Shown: piece after piece, positions 24,625 through 34,185 of the stretch
How the letters are laid out: each line of letters begins with the position of its first letter
Position numbering within the stretch: position 1 is the first letter of the stretch
Source: Bacteroidales bacterium
GTDB taxonomy: Bacteria > Bacteroidota > Bacteroidia > Bacteroidales > UBA932
DNA length: 64,000 bases
Direction of reading: 5' to 3'
Assembly: GCA_023227835.1 (NCBI GenBank)
Contig: JALOCI010000005.1
Span: 48,782-112,781, forward strand
The notes under the pieces: model-generated
Databases searched by the model: none
What the model was told of the DNA's origin: nothing
Seen by the model: only the letters and a program-made list of their open reading frames with translations
Position numbers and translations under genes: made by a program

Positions 24625-25191
24625 ATGGTACTTCCTATTTATTTATATGGAAATGATATTCTTAGAGAAAGGGCGGAAGAGATTGACATTTCGCAGGCAG
24701 GTTTAAAAGAGGAGATTAAGAAGCTGGTAGAGGATATGTGGGAAACAATGTCCAAGGCTGACGGTGTAGGATTAGCCGCACCACAGGTGGGCAAATCTAT
24801 AAGATTGCTTATTGTTGACGGTTCTCTTATGGGGGAGGACTCGCCAGAACTGGCCGATTTCAAGAGAGCAATGATTAATCCTGTTGTTTTGGAGGAGAGC
24901 AAGGAGACTATTGAGTACAGCGAGGGGTGTCTCAGCATTCCCGAGATTCATGCCGATGTTGTCAGGCCAAAAAGAATAAAGGTTGCATACTATGATCCCG
25001 ACTTTGTAAAACACGAGGAAACTTTTGACGATTTTGCCTGCAGGATGGTGCAACATGAAATGAGCCACCTGGATGGGGTTCTTTTCACTGACCTTACTGC
25101 ACCGATAAGAAAGAAGATGATTCAGGGAAGACTGAACAATATCAAATCGGGCAAGGTCAGGACGTTTTACAAAACAGTTGTTCAAAAATAA
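24625..25191 (+). CDS. def: Peptide deformylase
   Basis: The 188 residues contain all three deformylase motifs: GVGLAAPQVG (47-56), EGCLSIPE (about 100-107) with the metal Cys, and QHEMSHLDG (about 146-154) with HExxH. It removes the formyl group from new polypeptides. It follows ruvX by 11 bp, a common Bacteroidota order. Confidence 0.96.
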   Translation: MVLPIYLYGNDILRERAEEIDISQAGLKEEIKKLVEDMWETMSKADGVGLAAPQVGKSIRLLIVDGSLMGEDSPELADFKRAMINPVVLEESKETIEYSEGCLSIPEIHADVVRPKRIKVAYYDPDFVKHEETFDDFACRMVQHEMSHLDGVLFTDLTAPIRKKMIQGRLNNIKSGKVRTFYKTVVQK

Positions 25192-25203
25192 AATCAAATA
25201 ACT

Positions 25204-26556
25204 ATGGGAGCTTTTCACGCATACGACATCAGGGGAATATACAACAAGGATTTTGATAAAAATGTTGCCTACAAGGTCGGATATTTTATCCCTGAGTTGT
25301 TGAAAACCGACAGGGTTCTGGTTGGTATGGATGCCAGAACTTCATCTCCTGAGATTCACAGTGCACTGATTGCAGGAATAACTGACCATGGTGCGGATGT
25401 TGTTGACCTAGGCCTCTCGACAACCCCGATGGTATATTATACGACAGGAAAGTATGGCTTTAAGGCTTCGGCACAGATTACCGCATCTCACAATCCAAAG
25501 GAGTACAACGGTATTAAAGTCTCACGCGAGAATGCATTGCCGGTAGGCCTTGATTCAGGGCTGGGGACTATAAAGGAATGGATTGACGAGAATAAACCGA
25601 CACCTGTTGCCGATAAGAGGGGAAATATTGAAAAGCTTGACGTTAAAAGAGAGTATACAGACTTTCTTTTAAAATATAAAAAAGACCTGGATAATCTAAA
25701 CATAGCCGTAGACCTTTCTAACGGTATGGCAGCCCTTCTTATAAAAGATATTTTGGGACAGGGCAGCGATAAACTTCATTATATTTTTGACGAGCTTGAC
25801 GGAACTTTTCCAAATCACGAGGCAAATCCTCTGATTCCCGAAAACGTACAAGCACTTAAGGAGAAAGTTATCGAAAAGAGGTGCGATGTAGGTGTCATAT
25901 TTGACGGAGATGCCGACAGGGTTATGTTTGTAGATGAAAACGGCCGCTTTATATCCCCGGATTTGATGATAGCCCTTCTTGGTCATTATTTCCTTGAAGA
26001 GAGAGGCGAAAAAGGAAAGGTTCTCCAGGACATAAGGAGTTCAAAGGCTGTAGGTGAATATCTCTCACCTATGGGCGGAGAGATGGTTACATGGAAGGTA
26101 GGCCGTGCATACGCTGCGCATAAACTCAGAGAGATAGACGGTATATTCGGCGGGGAACTTGCGGGCCACTACTATTTCCGTGATTTCTTCTACAGTGATT
26201 CAGGAATTATGGCATCCCTCATTATTTTGGGAATTATATCAGATCTGAAGGCAAAGGGAGTTTCCCTTTCACAGATTATAGGGAAAATAGAACGTTACAA
26301 AAACTCCGGTGAGATCAACTTCCGGATAGAGCAGAAGCAGAAAGCAATGGACATTGTCAGGGATTATTTCACATCTCTCGAAAAACCTGTTGCCTCGTTC
26401 GATTTTGACGGATACAGAGTAGAGTTCCCGCAATGGTGGTTTAATATAAGACCTTCCAATACAGAGCCATACCTCAGATTTATTGCGGAGGCAACAACAA
26501 ATGAGCTTCTTGATGCTAAAGTCTCTAAAGTAAAGGAGCTGATTTCCGGTCTATAA
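25204..26556 (+). CDS. Phosphomannomutase/phosphoglucomutase
   Basis: This 450-residue protein has the alpha-D-phosphohexomutase domains: catalytic phosphoserine loop TASHNPKEYNG (about residues 93-103), metal-binding FDGDADR (about 233-239), sugar-binding GGELAGHYYF and phosphate-binding RPSNTEPYLR. It interconverts hexose 1- and 6-phosphates for nucleotide sugars. It follows def by 12 bp. Mannose or glucose preference cannot be read. Confidence 0.94.
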   Translation: MGAFHAYDIRGIYNKDFDKNVAYKVGYFIPELLKTDRVLVGMDARTSSPEIHSALIAGITDHGADVVDLGLSTTPMVYYTTGKYGFKASAQITASHNPKEYNGIKVSRENALPVGLDSGLGTIKEWIDENKPTPVADKRGNIEKLDVKREYTDFLLKYKKDLDNLNIAVDLSNGMAALLIKDILGQGSDKLHYIFDELDGTFPNHEANPLIPENVQALKEKVIEKRCDVGVIFDGDADRVMFVDENGRFISPDLMIALLGHYFLEERGEKGKVLQDIRSSKAVGEYLSPMGGEMVTWKVGRAYAAHKLREIDGIFGGELAGHYYFRDFFYSDSGIMASLIILGIISDLKAKGVSLSQIIGKIERYKNSGEINFRIEQKQKAMDIVRDYFTSLEKPVASFDFDGYRVEFPQWWFNIRPSNTEPYLRFIAEATTNELLDAKVSKVKELISGL

Positions 26557-26568
26557 GTGGATGGCTTT

Positions 26569-27579
26569 ATGAGATCAATCTTATACTGTCTGATTTTAAC
26601 CCTTATTTTGCCCACTTTGGGTTTCTCAAGGGAGGCCGGGTTTATCTCTGACGGACATGAGGTTGAATATGAATACAGGAATCTGATACCGGAGAGCCGG
26701 GTTGTAATAAATATGCCCGAACCGGAGTATATCAATCCGGCCAAGCCGACAATTATTATTTTTTATGCACTTCCCAACGGCAATACCATTGAGCAGACCA
26801 AAGGGAGAAAGCCGGATTTTGTCTCAGGCGAAAAAGATGGCTGGAGGTATGACATTCAGCATATTGCGGCCCAAACGCGTTTTTTGAGAGAAAAAGATAA
26901 AAAATCCAACTATATAGTTGTATATCTAGAATCAGAGCTCAGAGCCTGGACCACTCATGCGTCTAAATACGGAGAGTCTCCACGGTTATACAGAAAACTT
27001 GTAGATACGGTCAGGTCCATAATTGCAGAAAAGACTAACAACAGATCGTGCTTAGCCAAGCAAATGGTTGTATTGAGCAGCCACAGTGGGGGAGGAAGAT
27101 TTATTTTCAACTATATTGACGGAGGAGAAACCATTCCGGATTACATTAAGAGGATTGTCTTTCTGGACAGCGTTTACGGATACGAGGAGAGTCTGCATTC
27201 TGACAAGTTCAGCAGCTGGCTCGAGAAACCCGCCAAAAATGTTTTGGTTGTATACAGCTATATCGATACAACCGTTATTCTTGACGGTAAACATATTGTA
27301 AGCCCCACTGGCGGTACAGGGTACAAAAGCAGAAAAATGGCCGGAGATCTTATGAACCGCGGCATAAAGCTGATGTCAGTATCAGATACCTCTTTCTGCA
27401 GATACACTCTTAAGAACAAGGTTCAGATACTAATCAAGGAGAATCCCCGGGGAAAGATATATCACACCATCCTAGTGGAGAAGAACGGTTTTATCTCCTC
27501 GGTGCTTTTTGGGACAAAGCATGAGCAGAAAGGGTATAAATTCTGGGGAAATCGCTGCTACAACCCATTCATTGATTAA
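26569..27579 (+). CDS. Secreted alpha/beta-hydrolase-like protein
   Basis: The ATG at 26569 gives 336 residues with signal MRSILYCLILTLILPTLGFS; a GTG at 26557 is the alternative. The nucleophile-elbow-like VLSSHSGGGRF puts a serine at residue 173. A conserved-looking IVFLDSVYG follows, and a late His occurs in GKIYHTILV. I know similar proteins only as conserved hypotheticals, so the substrate is open. It lies 12 bp after the phosphomannomutase and closes the ruvX gene row. Confidence 0.72.
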   Translation: MRSILYCLILTLILPTLGFSREAGFISDGHEVEYEYRNLIPESRVVINMPEPEYINPAKPTIIIFYALPNGNTIEQTKGRKPDFVSGEKDGWRYDIQHIAAQTRFLREKDKKSNYIVVYLESELRAWTTHASKYGESPRLYRKLVDTVRSIIAEKTNNRSCLAKQMVVLSSHSGGGRFIFNYIDGGETIPDYIKRIVFLDSVYGYEESLHSDKFSSWLEKPAKNVLVVYSYIDTTVILDGKHIVSPTGGTGYKSRKMAGDLMNRGIKLMSVSDTSFCRYTLKNKVQILIKENPRGKIYHTILVEKNGFISSVLFGTKHEQKGYKFWGNRCYNPFID

Positions 27580-27590
27580 ATTAAAACAGA

Positions 27591-27613
27591 TTTACTGTAT
27601 ATTTGACAGTAAA
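27591..27613 (+). promoter_or_regulatory. Promoter with palindromic operator, DUF5009/AsmA operon
   Basis: TTTACTGT (27591-27598) and ACAGTAAA (27606-27613) form a perfect 8-bp inverted repeat around a 7-bp centre. The -7 element TATATTTG is at 27598-27605, inside the palindrome. The ATG follows at 27624. A repressor bound here would block the promoter. Confidence 0.6.
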
Positions 27614-27623
27614 ATAAAAGAAG

Positions 27624-29000
27624 ATGAAACGATATCTCTCACTGGACCTACTCCGGGGACTCTCCATATTCGGAATGGTCTTCTCGGCTATTATTCCGTT
27701 CGGCGTTTTGCCTGCCTGGATGTATCATATTCAGAATCCGCCTCCTTCACATGTTTTCAACCCCCAGGTCTCAGGGATAAGCTGGGTTGATCTGGTTTTC
27801 CCGATTTTTATTTTTTGTATGGGAGCGGCGATACCAATGGCAGGAAGCAGACGTGTCCAGAATGGTACCAGGGCTTACGTGATTGAGGTCTTCGAGAGGT
27901 TTCTGATGTTGTGGCTCTTCTCGTATCTCTATGTTTTACTCAATTTCAACCAGGCAGAAGGGTGGCTGCCGCACCTTTTTACAATAGCCGGATACCTTTC
28001 ACTCTTCCCTCTGTTTGTGGTAATAAAGACTAAATTCAAAGAGAAGATTCTGATCAGGATTGCAGGAGTTGCAATGGTCTCAGCATTGATAATAATGGGA
28101 AGCATTTTGTTTCAGGAAGAGATCAGCATATACAGGAGCGGTATAATCATCTTTCTTCTGGCTTTTCTATATCTCTTCGGAGCATTGATCTGGTATTTCA
28201 CAAGAGATAATCTGAAGGCAAGAGCAGTGATTTTCTTTATAGTACTTCTCTTCTTTGCAGTCACCGTTCAATTTGATCTTCAGCCAAAGCTTTATGCAAT
28301 CAAAGAGATCAGATGGTTTGTCAACCTGGAATATTTCTATTTCCTACTTATCCTGATTCCTGCAACATATATCGGTGACATTTTGCAGAAAAGGCTGGTT
28401 TCACCGGAGGGTTACGAACCTATGAAAGGTGCGGAGAAACCGTTGATTGTTGTTACTCTGTGCGGCATTACGGTTGTATGGGAGATGGTCGCACTTTATA
28501 ACGGATGGCTGGCTGCAAACTTTATAGTTTCGGTTGTTCTGGGAGCCTTGTTACTTCTCTCTGTGAAAAAATATATTCCGGTGTACCGCCGGATTGTACT
28601 GCCTGCTGTTATTCTTCTTATTGCAGGTCTGGTTTCACTGTTGGTGGAAGGATCTATAACAAAGAGCCCCTGCACAGCTTCATATTGTTTCATAACAACT
28701 TCAGTCAGTATTCTCTTGCTGGTAATGATAGACTATAAAGTACAGTTTAAGGATTATCCGTTTATAGGCTTAATATTGAGAATATTTTCAGGGGCGGGAA
28801 GCAATCCGCTTATGAGCTACATAACATTCGGCAATCTGGTCATGCCGTTTATGCAACTTACAGGTTTGATAGTGGTTTATCAGGCAGCCTATCCGGAAGG
28901 TTACCCGTGGATAGGTGTGGCAAGGGCATGTCTGGCAGTATTACTTACAATGTCCCTGGTTGCACTGATGTCTGAAAAGAAGATATTTTGGAGGGCTTAA
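27624..29000 (+). CDS. DUF5009 family membrane acyltransferase-like protein
   Basis: The 458 residues have about 11 hydrophobic segments. The N terminus SLDLLRGLSIFGMVFSAII, then WVDLVFPIFIFCMGAAIPMA, matches the DUF5009/heparan-alpha-glucosaminide N-acetyltransferase-like family, which moves acyl groups across the inner membrane to sugars. The substrate is not known. It is the first gene of an operon with AsmA-like, DUF819 and Omp85-like genes; the next ATG begins 1 bp after its stop. Confidence 0.82.
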   Translation: MKRYLSLDLLRGLSIFGMVFSAIIPFGVLPAWMYHIQNPPPSHVFNPQVSGISWVDLVFPIFIFCMGAAIPMAGSRRVQNGTRAYVIEVFERFLMLWLFSYLYVLLNFNQAEGWLPHLFTIAGYLSLFPLFVVIKTKFKEKILIRIAGVAMVSALIIMGSILFQEEISIYRSGIIIFLLAFLYLFGALIWYFTRDNLKARAVIFFIVLLFFAVTVQFDLQPKLYAIKEIRWFVNLEYFYFLLILIPATYIGDILQKRLVSPEGYEPMKGAEKPLIVVTLCGITVVWEMVALYNGWLAANFIVSVVLGALLLLSVKKYIPVYRRIVLPAVILLIAGLVSLLVEGSITKSPCTASYCFITTSVSILLLVMIDYKVQFKDYPFIGLILRIFSGAGSNPLMSYITFGNLVMPFMQLTGLIVVYQAAYPEGYPWIGVARACLAVLLTMSLVALMSEKKIFWRA

Positions 29001-29001
29001 A

Positions 29002-31716
29002 ATGAAAATATTCAGAAAGTTTATAAAAGTCTTGCTGATATTCGTCTTAGCCGTATTGTCACTTATGATTGTCATCCCGTTTCTGTTTCCCTCCTCTCTC
29101 AAGGAGAGGGTGAAGAGTGTGGCATGCAGCTATATTGACGGAACAATTGATTACGAGGATGCCGGGCTCTCTTTTTTCAGGCATTTCCCCCACCTGACCT
29201 TTTATATGGATGATATCCTGCTGAAGGGCCCCTCGCCATTTCAACATGACACACTAATTTCAGGAAAAAGCATATCTGCAGGAGTCAATCTTTCATCTTT
29301 GCTAAAGGGGAATGTGCAGATAGAAGGAATTTACCTTGACGGGGTGTTTCTAAACATAATTACGGACAGCAACGGCAAGAGCAATTACAACATAATCAAG
29401 GCTAGTGATCAGGATAGTGTTGAAACCGAGTCGACCACAAGTGGTAATGTTACTCTCGACCGCATCAGGATATCCGATAGCCGTTTAGTATACACAGATT
29501 CGGCATCCGGGATAGTAGCGGTTCTCAAGGGGCTAAACTACAAAGGCAAGGGAGGGCTCAGGGATAGCGACTTCTCCCTCTCCTCTCTGCTTAAAATTGA
29601 AGAACTATCGTTTATCCTGGACGGAACAGCCTATATAGATCAAAAACCTCTCAAGGCTGAGATGGTTACAAAGATCAATCTTGACAGCATGGCTATACAT
29701 CTGGAGAGGAACAGAATTTCCCTAGCAGGAGTCAAAGCCGGTTTCAACGGAGATTTCACCGTTACCCAAAATGGATATGATATTGATTTCGTATTAAAAA
29801 CTGAGAGGATAGACTTCAGGGATCTTTTCACTCTGATGCCTTCAGACTACACTCAGTGGTTTGCCGAGACAAAAATTACCGGTAAGGCAGCTGTGGGGAT
29901 AGAGTTAAGAGGTTCTGAAAATGATAGTCTTAAAAGCTCACCCGATCTTTCTGTAGATTTTGATGTAGACAACGGAAAGATAACTTATGCCAAAACACCG
30001 ATCCCTCTTGAAAAGATAAATTTTAAGGGAAAAGTTGCACTACCTTCCCTTAATCCTGAACTGATGGCTGTAAAGATCGATAAAATGAGCTTTAAGCTTG
30101 GAGGAGGAGAGACAGGAGCATCATTTGAAATGAGAGGAGCCGGCGATCCATACTACAAAGCTGACATTAAAGGATCATTAGATCTGGATTTATTGACCAG
30201 AGCCCTTGGTTTTACCTCTATGAAAGTCGGAGGGGTACTGAAGTATAAGGCAAAAATTGATGGTGTATACAACACTCAAAAGAGAGTGTTACCGGTGATG
30301 GATATGAGTGTCAGTCTTAAAGAGGGGATGGTCTCTACAACCCGTTATCCTGGTACCCTTCATGATTTTAATGCCGAAGTAACGATTACAGATAAGAGTG
30401 GAGGCTACTCTGACCTGATTATAGAAGCCGATCCGTTTGCATTCATATTTGACGGGAAACCTTTCCGTTTTATAGCAAAAATGGAGGATTTCGACAATCT
30501 GAAATATGATATCACATCACAGGGTGACCTTAATCTTGATAATCTATATAAACTGTTTGCAGTAGAGGGAATAACATTGAAAGGTGAGATAATACCGGAT
30601 ATCAAGCTTAAGGGTAATCAGAAAGATGCGAAAGCAGGACGTTACAATAAACTTGATAACAGTGGTACAATAGAGTTCCGGAATTTTGAGTTTATGAGTA
30701 ATAATTATCCTTCTCCGTTCGTGATTCCGGAAGGGAGGATAATTGTTGACAAGGAGAAGGCCTGGCTGAAAAACACAGAGGTAAGATACCGGGATAACCT
30801 GATCAGTCTGGACGGCTACGCATCTAACTTTATGGGTTACTATTTTGAGGGTGGAGATCTGCAAGGAAGTTTATCCGTTCACTCGGATTCATTTAATCTG
30901 GATGATTTTCGCTTTCTGATGCAGGGAGCGGATGACACAACGGCTTCGGAAAGTCCGGGAGTGGTAATGTTGCCGGATAACCTCAATCTGTCACTGAATG
31001 CAGATATTAAAGAGGTACTGTTTTCCGGGACAAAAATCCAGAATATCCGGGGAGGTGTTAAACTAAACAACTCAGCAATCACACTTACAAATACAACCCT
31101 TGCTGTTGCCGGAGCCACATTTACTGCTGATGCCTCTTATAAACCATTGTCACAGCAAAAGGCTGCCTTCAGCATCAATGTGTCAGGAGATTCATTCGAT
31201 ATTCAGAGGGCTTATAAAGAGATTCCCATGTTCCGGGATATGATGAGTACGGCTGAAAGTATTTACGGAAAGATATCGCTCAGGTACTCGGTAAACGGAG
31301 AGCTTGACTCTGAAATGTCTCCTGTTTATCCTTCAATCAAGGGTGGCGGATATATAAAACTCGAAGATGTCAAGGTTAAGGGGCTTAAGGTTCTTGGAGA
31401 GATAAGCAAGGCAACCGGACGTGACAGTATCAATAATCCTGAGCTTAAGGGTGTAATAATCAAGAGTCATATTAAAAACAATATCATCACAATTGAAAGG
31501 ACAAAGATGAAGATTTTGGGTTTTCGGCCAAGGTTTGAAGGGCAGACATCTTTTGACGGTAAACTCAATATAAGGTTCAGGCTGGGGTTGCCACCTCTCG
31601 GTATTATCGGCATCCCTGTGACTGTGACAGGCACTCTCGATAATCCGGAAATACATCTCAGAAGAGGACGTGACGGTGATATACTCTATGAAACTGAAAC
31701 AGATAAAGATTTATGA
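29002..31716 (+). CDS. AsmA family envelope protein
   Basis: This 904-residue protein has an N-terminal transmembrane anchor (about residues 8-30), then an AsmA N-terminal domain with the hallmark block HLTFYMDDILLKGP and repeated long beta-strand segments to the AsmA-2 C-terminal part (IRFRLGLPPLGIIGIPVTVT near residues 860-880). AsmA-like proteins are thought to form beta-groove bridges that move lipids between membranes. Its stop overlaps the next start by 4 bp, indicating coupling. Confidence 0.9.
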   Translation: MKIFRKFIKVLLIFVLAVLSLMIVIPFLFPSSLKERVKSVACSYIDGTIDYEDAGLSFFRHFPHLTFYMDDILLKGPSPFQHDTLISGKSISAGVNLSSLLKGNVQIEGIYLDGVFLNIITDSNGKSNYNIIKASDQDSVETESTTSGNVTLDRIRISDSRLVYTDSASGIVAVLKGLNYKGKGGLRDSDFSLSSLLKIEELSFILDGTAYIDQKPLKAEMVTKINLDSMAIHLERNRISLAGVKAGFNGDFTVTQNGYDIDFVLKTERIDFRDLFTLMPSDYTQWFAETKITGKAAVGIELRGSENDSLKSSPDLSVDFDVDNGKITYAKTPIPLEKINFKGKVALPSLNPELMAVKIDKMSFKLGGGETGASFEMRGAGDPYYKADIKGSLDLDLLTRALGFTSMKVGGVLKYKAKIDGVYNTQKRVLPVMDMSVSLKEGMVSTTRYPGTLHDFNAEVTITDKSGGYSDLIIEADPFAFIFDGKPFRFIAKMEDFDNLKYDITSQGDLNLDNLYKLFAVEGITLKGEIIPDIKLKGNQKDAKAGRYNKLDNSGTIEFRNFEFMSNNYPSPFVIPEGRIIVDKEKAWLKNTEVRYRDNLISLDGYASNFMGYYFEGGDLQGSLSVHSDSFNLDDFRFLMQGADDTTASESPGVVMLPDNLNLSLNADIKEVLFSGTKIQNIRGGVKLNNSAITLTNTTLAVAGATFTADASYKPLSQQKAAFSINVSGDSFDIQRAYKEIPMFRDMMSTAESIYGKISLRYSVNGELDSEMSPVYPSIKGGGYIKLEDVKVKGLKVLGEISKATGRDSINNPELKGVIIKSHIKNNIITIERTKMKILGFRPRFEGQTSFDGKLNIRFRLGLPPLGIIGIPVTVTGTLDNPEIHLRRGRDGDILYETETDKDL

Positions 31717-32885
31717 TTCTTATATTGATCTATTTATTAATGCCGGCTTTAGTAATATGGCTGTGTGAAAAATATAAAATTCTCAACAAATTAGGACCTA
31801 TCCTTTTGCTTTATATTGTGGGTGCTATTATAGGCAATACTGGCCTTATGCCTGAATCTGCGGCAAAGATTCAGGATATAATGATGACAGTTATCATTCC
31901 GATCGCAATACCTCTAATGCTTTTTTCGTGTGATTTTAAAAGATGGGATATAAGAGGGGCTCTTCTTACACTTGTAACAGGTGTTTTTGCAGTTGTTGTA
32001 ACAATTATCGCCGGTTATTTTATTTTTAAACCTTATATTGATCCAGCAACTGTTATCGGCCGGCAATTCAACAATATAGCCGGACTTATGGCCGGCGTTT
32101 ATACCGGTGGCACACCAAATATGGCCGCAATAAAGATAATGCTGCAGGTACCTAATGAGACATATATAATGGTTCACTCTTATGATATGTTGATTAGTTT
32201 TATGTATATGATTTTCCTTCTTTCGGTCGGTGTGAATTTCTTTCGGAAAGTCATTGGCAACAATAAAACGGGTAAAACAAAAACGGAAGAGCCTCATATG
32301 CCTGTATCTAATGCCGAACTGGATGAGCATCCTTACCATAATTTTTTCTCCAGGAGGAATTTTATTCCTCTGCTTGGTGCAATAGGTGTTGCCGCGCTTA
32401 TATTTGCCGTCTCGGGTGCGATGTCTCTTTTATTTCCGGCTAATAGTCAGATTGTTGTGATCATTCTCGGAATAACCACATTAGGTATAGCCGCATCATT
32501 TATAAATCCTGTAAGACGAATAAAAAAGAGTTTTGATGCCGGAATGTATCTTATTTATATTTTCAGTATTGTTGTCGCATCAATGGCTGATGTTACAAAA
32601 CTGGATCTGGTGGGAGGGTTTTATATTTTTCTCTATATAGTTTTTGCAATATTCGGATCACTTTTCCTTCATTTGCTGCTGGCAAAAATCTTCAGACTTG
32701 ATTCAGATACGGTTGTAATAGCATCTGTGGCCCTTATTAATTCAGCGCCATTTGTTCCTATGATGGCGGCTGCTATGAAAAACAAATCGGTTATTATTTC
32801 CGGCCTGACTATCGGGCTGGTTGGATATGCGGTAGGAAACTATCTGGGATTTATTATAGCAACTTTTTTAAAACCTGTCATGTAA
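31713..32885 (+). CDS. DUF819 family inner-membrane protein
   Basis: The 390 residues have about ten membrane segments. The order NNIAGLMAGVYTGGTPNMAAIK, VLGITTLGIAAS-like and NSAPFVPMMAAAMKN blocks fit the DUF819 (YjcL-like) family, which looks like a transporter but has no known substrate. A hydrophilic loop of about 35 residues near position 190-220 is probably cytoplasmic. It overlaps the AsmA gene and is followed by the Omp85-like gene after 1 bp. Confidence 0.85.
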   Translation: MILILIYLLMPALVIWLCEKYKILNKLGPILLLYIVGAIIGNTGLMPESAAKIQDIMMTVIIPIAIPLMLFSCDFKRWDIRGALLTLVTGVFAVVVTIIAGYFIFKPYIDPATVIGRQFNNIAGLMAGVYTGGTPNMAAIKIMLQVPNETYIMVHSYDMLISFMYMIFLLSVGVNFFRKVIGNNKTGKTKTEEPHMPVSNAELDEHPYHNFFSRRNFIPLLGAIGVAALIFAVSGAMSLLFPANSQIVVIILGITTLGIAASFINPVRRIKKSFDAGMYLIYIFSIVVASMADVTKLDLVGGFYIFLYIVFAIFGSLFLHLLLAKIFRLDSDTVVIASVALINSAPFVPMMAAAMKNKSVIISGLTIGLVGYAVGNYLGFIIATFLKPVM

Positions 32886-32886
32886 T

Positions 32887-34182
32887 ATGAAAACCGATAA
32901 AAGATTTTTACTGGTGATAACAATACTGATATCATCAACTTTATTTGGTCAGGGACAAAAGTCCGCTACTGAGACAAAAAGCAGGAAGGGCTGGAACTTC
33001 GGGCCTCTTCCGGCAATTTCCTACAATAGTGATGTCGGCTTCCAGTATGGTGCTTTGTGCGATATTTACTACTACGGAGACGGGTCCGCATACCCGGAAT
33101 ATGTGCATAAGTTCAATGTAGAGGTATCTCAATATACAAAGGGGTCCGGTGTCTATCATCTCTTTTACGACTCTAAGCATCTTTTGGGAAATATCCGCAC
33201 AACTATGGATATCAGCTATCTGACCGATAAGATGAAGGATTTTTACGGTTTTAACGGCTATATGTCGTATCACAACGATGATTATGGCGCCTCCTTCTAT
33301 AAGATGGATCGCAAACTTATGAGATTCATTGTGGATTTCCAGGGAAAGCTAACTAAGAACATAGGATGGGCAGCGGGTGTGGCGGTTTATGGATATAAGA
33401 CAGGCGAGGTCACTTTGGACAAATACGCAGGGGAGGAAAACCTGTACAATATATACAGAATTGCGGGCCTTATAGAGGAGGATGAGGCAGAAGGCGGTAC
33501 GCAGGTAGAGATAAAAGCCGGTATCGTGCATGATACAAGAGATCATGAAGCCGATCCTGCCAGAGGTTTCTGGAGTGAGGCGGTCATGTTCGGCTCTGTT
33601 GATTATCTCAGGTTTGCATTGATTCACCGGGGGTATTTACCTGTTTACAATGACAAGGTGACATTTGCTTACCGGCTGGGGTGGCAAGGGAAGATGGCCG
33701 GAAAAATACCTTTCTATATGCTTCAGAATATTTCTACTCTTTATATGAGACAGATAACAAATGAGGGACTCGGCGGTCTTAATTCAATAAGGGGAGTTTT
33801 GAGAAACAGTGTGGTTGGAGATGGGGTTGTATGGGGCAACTTTGAGATAAGATATCGTTTCCTTGATTTCAGATTCCTTGGACAGGAATGGTATCTTGCC
33901 ACAAATCCTTTCTTTGACGCAGGCAGGGTTGTCCAATATCATAAGAAGAGCCTGATGGATAACTTTTCTCCATGGTCTTCACATTTAGATTTGTTACCCG
34001 GAGATCAGATTAACAACTACTATATAAACTCCGGATCAGAAGAGAATTTTCATTTTTCTGCCGGTATCGGAGTTAAAGCTGTAATGAATCGTAATTTCAT
34101 CATCTCTGCCGAATGGGGTAAACCTTTCGACAAAAGAGACGGGAAGAACGGGATTAATATCGGATTGAACTATATTTTCTAA
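32887..34182 (+). CDS. Omp85/BamA-family outer-membrane protein without POTRA
   Basis: This 431-residue protein has a signal peptide (MKTDKRFLLVITILISSTLFG) and a barrel only. GIVHDTRDHEADPARGFW and LGGLNSIRGVLRNSVVGDG are the strand and L6-loop RG motif of the surface antigen D15/Omp85 superfamily; the protein ends in NYIF. No POTRA domains precede the barrel, so it resembles the short Omp85-like or patatin-associated barrels rather than BamA itself. It ends the four-gene operon and converges on the lipoprotein gene with a 3-bp gap. Confidence 0.85.
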   Translation: MKTDKRFLLVITILISSTLFGQGQKSATETKSRKGWNFGPLPAISYNSDVGFQYGALCDIYYYGDGSAYPEYVHKFNVEVSQYTKGSGVYHLFYDSKHLLGNIRTTMDISYLTDKMKDFYGFNGYMSYHNDDYGASFYKMDRKLMRFIVDFQGKLTKNIGWAAGVAVYGYKTGEVTLDKYAGEENLYNIYRIAGLIEEDEAEGGTQVEIKAGIVHDTRDHEADPARGFWSEAVMFGSVDYLRFALIHRGYLPVYNDKVTFAYRLGWQGKMAGKIPFYMLQNISTLYMRQITNEGLGGLNSIRGVLRNSVVGDGVVWGNFEIRYRFLDFRFLGQEWYLATNPFFDAGRVVQYHKKSLMDNFSPWSSHLDLLPGDQINNYYINSGSEENFHFSAGIGVKAVMNRNFIISAEWGKPFDKRDGKNGINIGLNYIF

Positions 34183-34185
34183 GCG

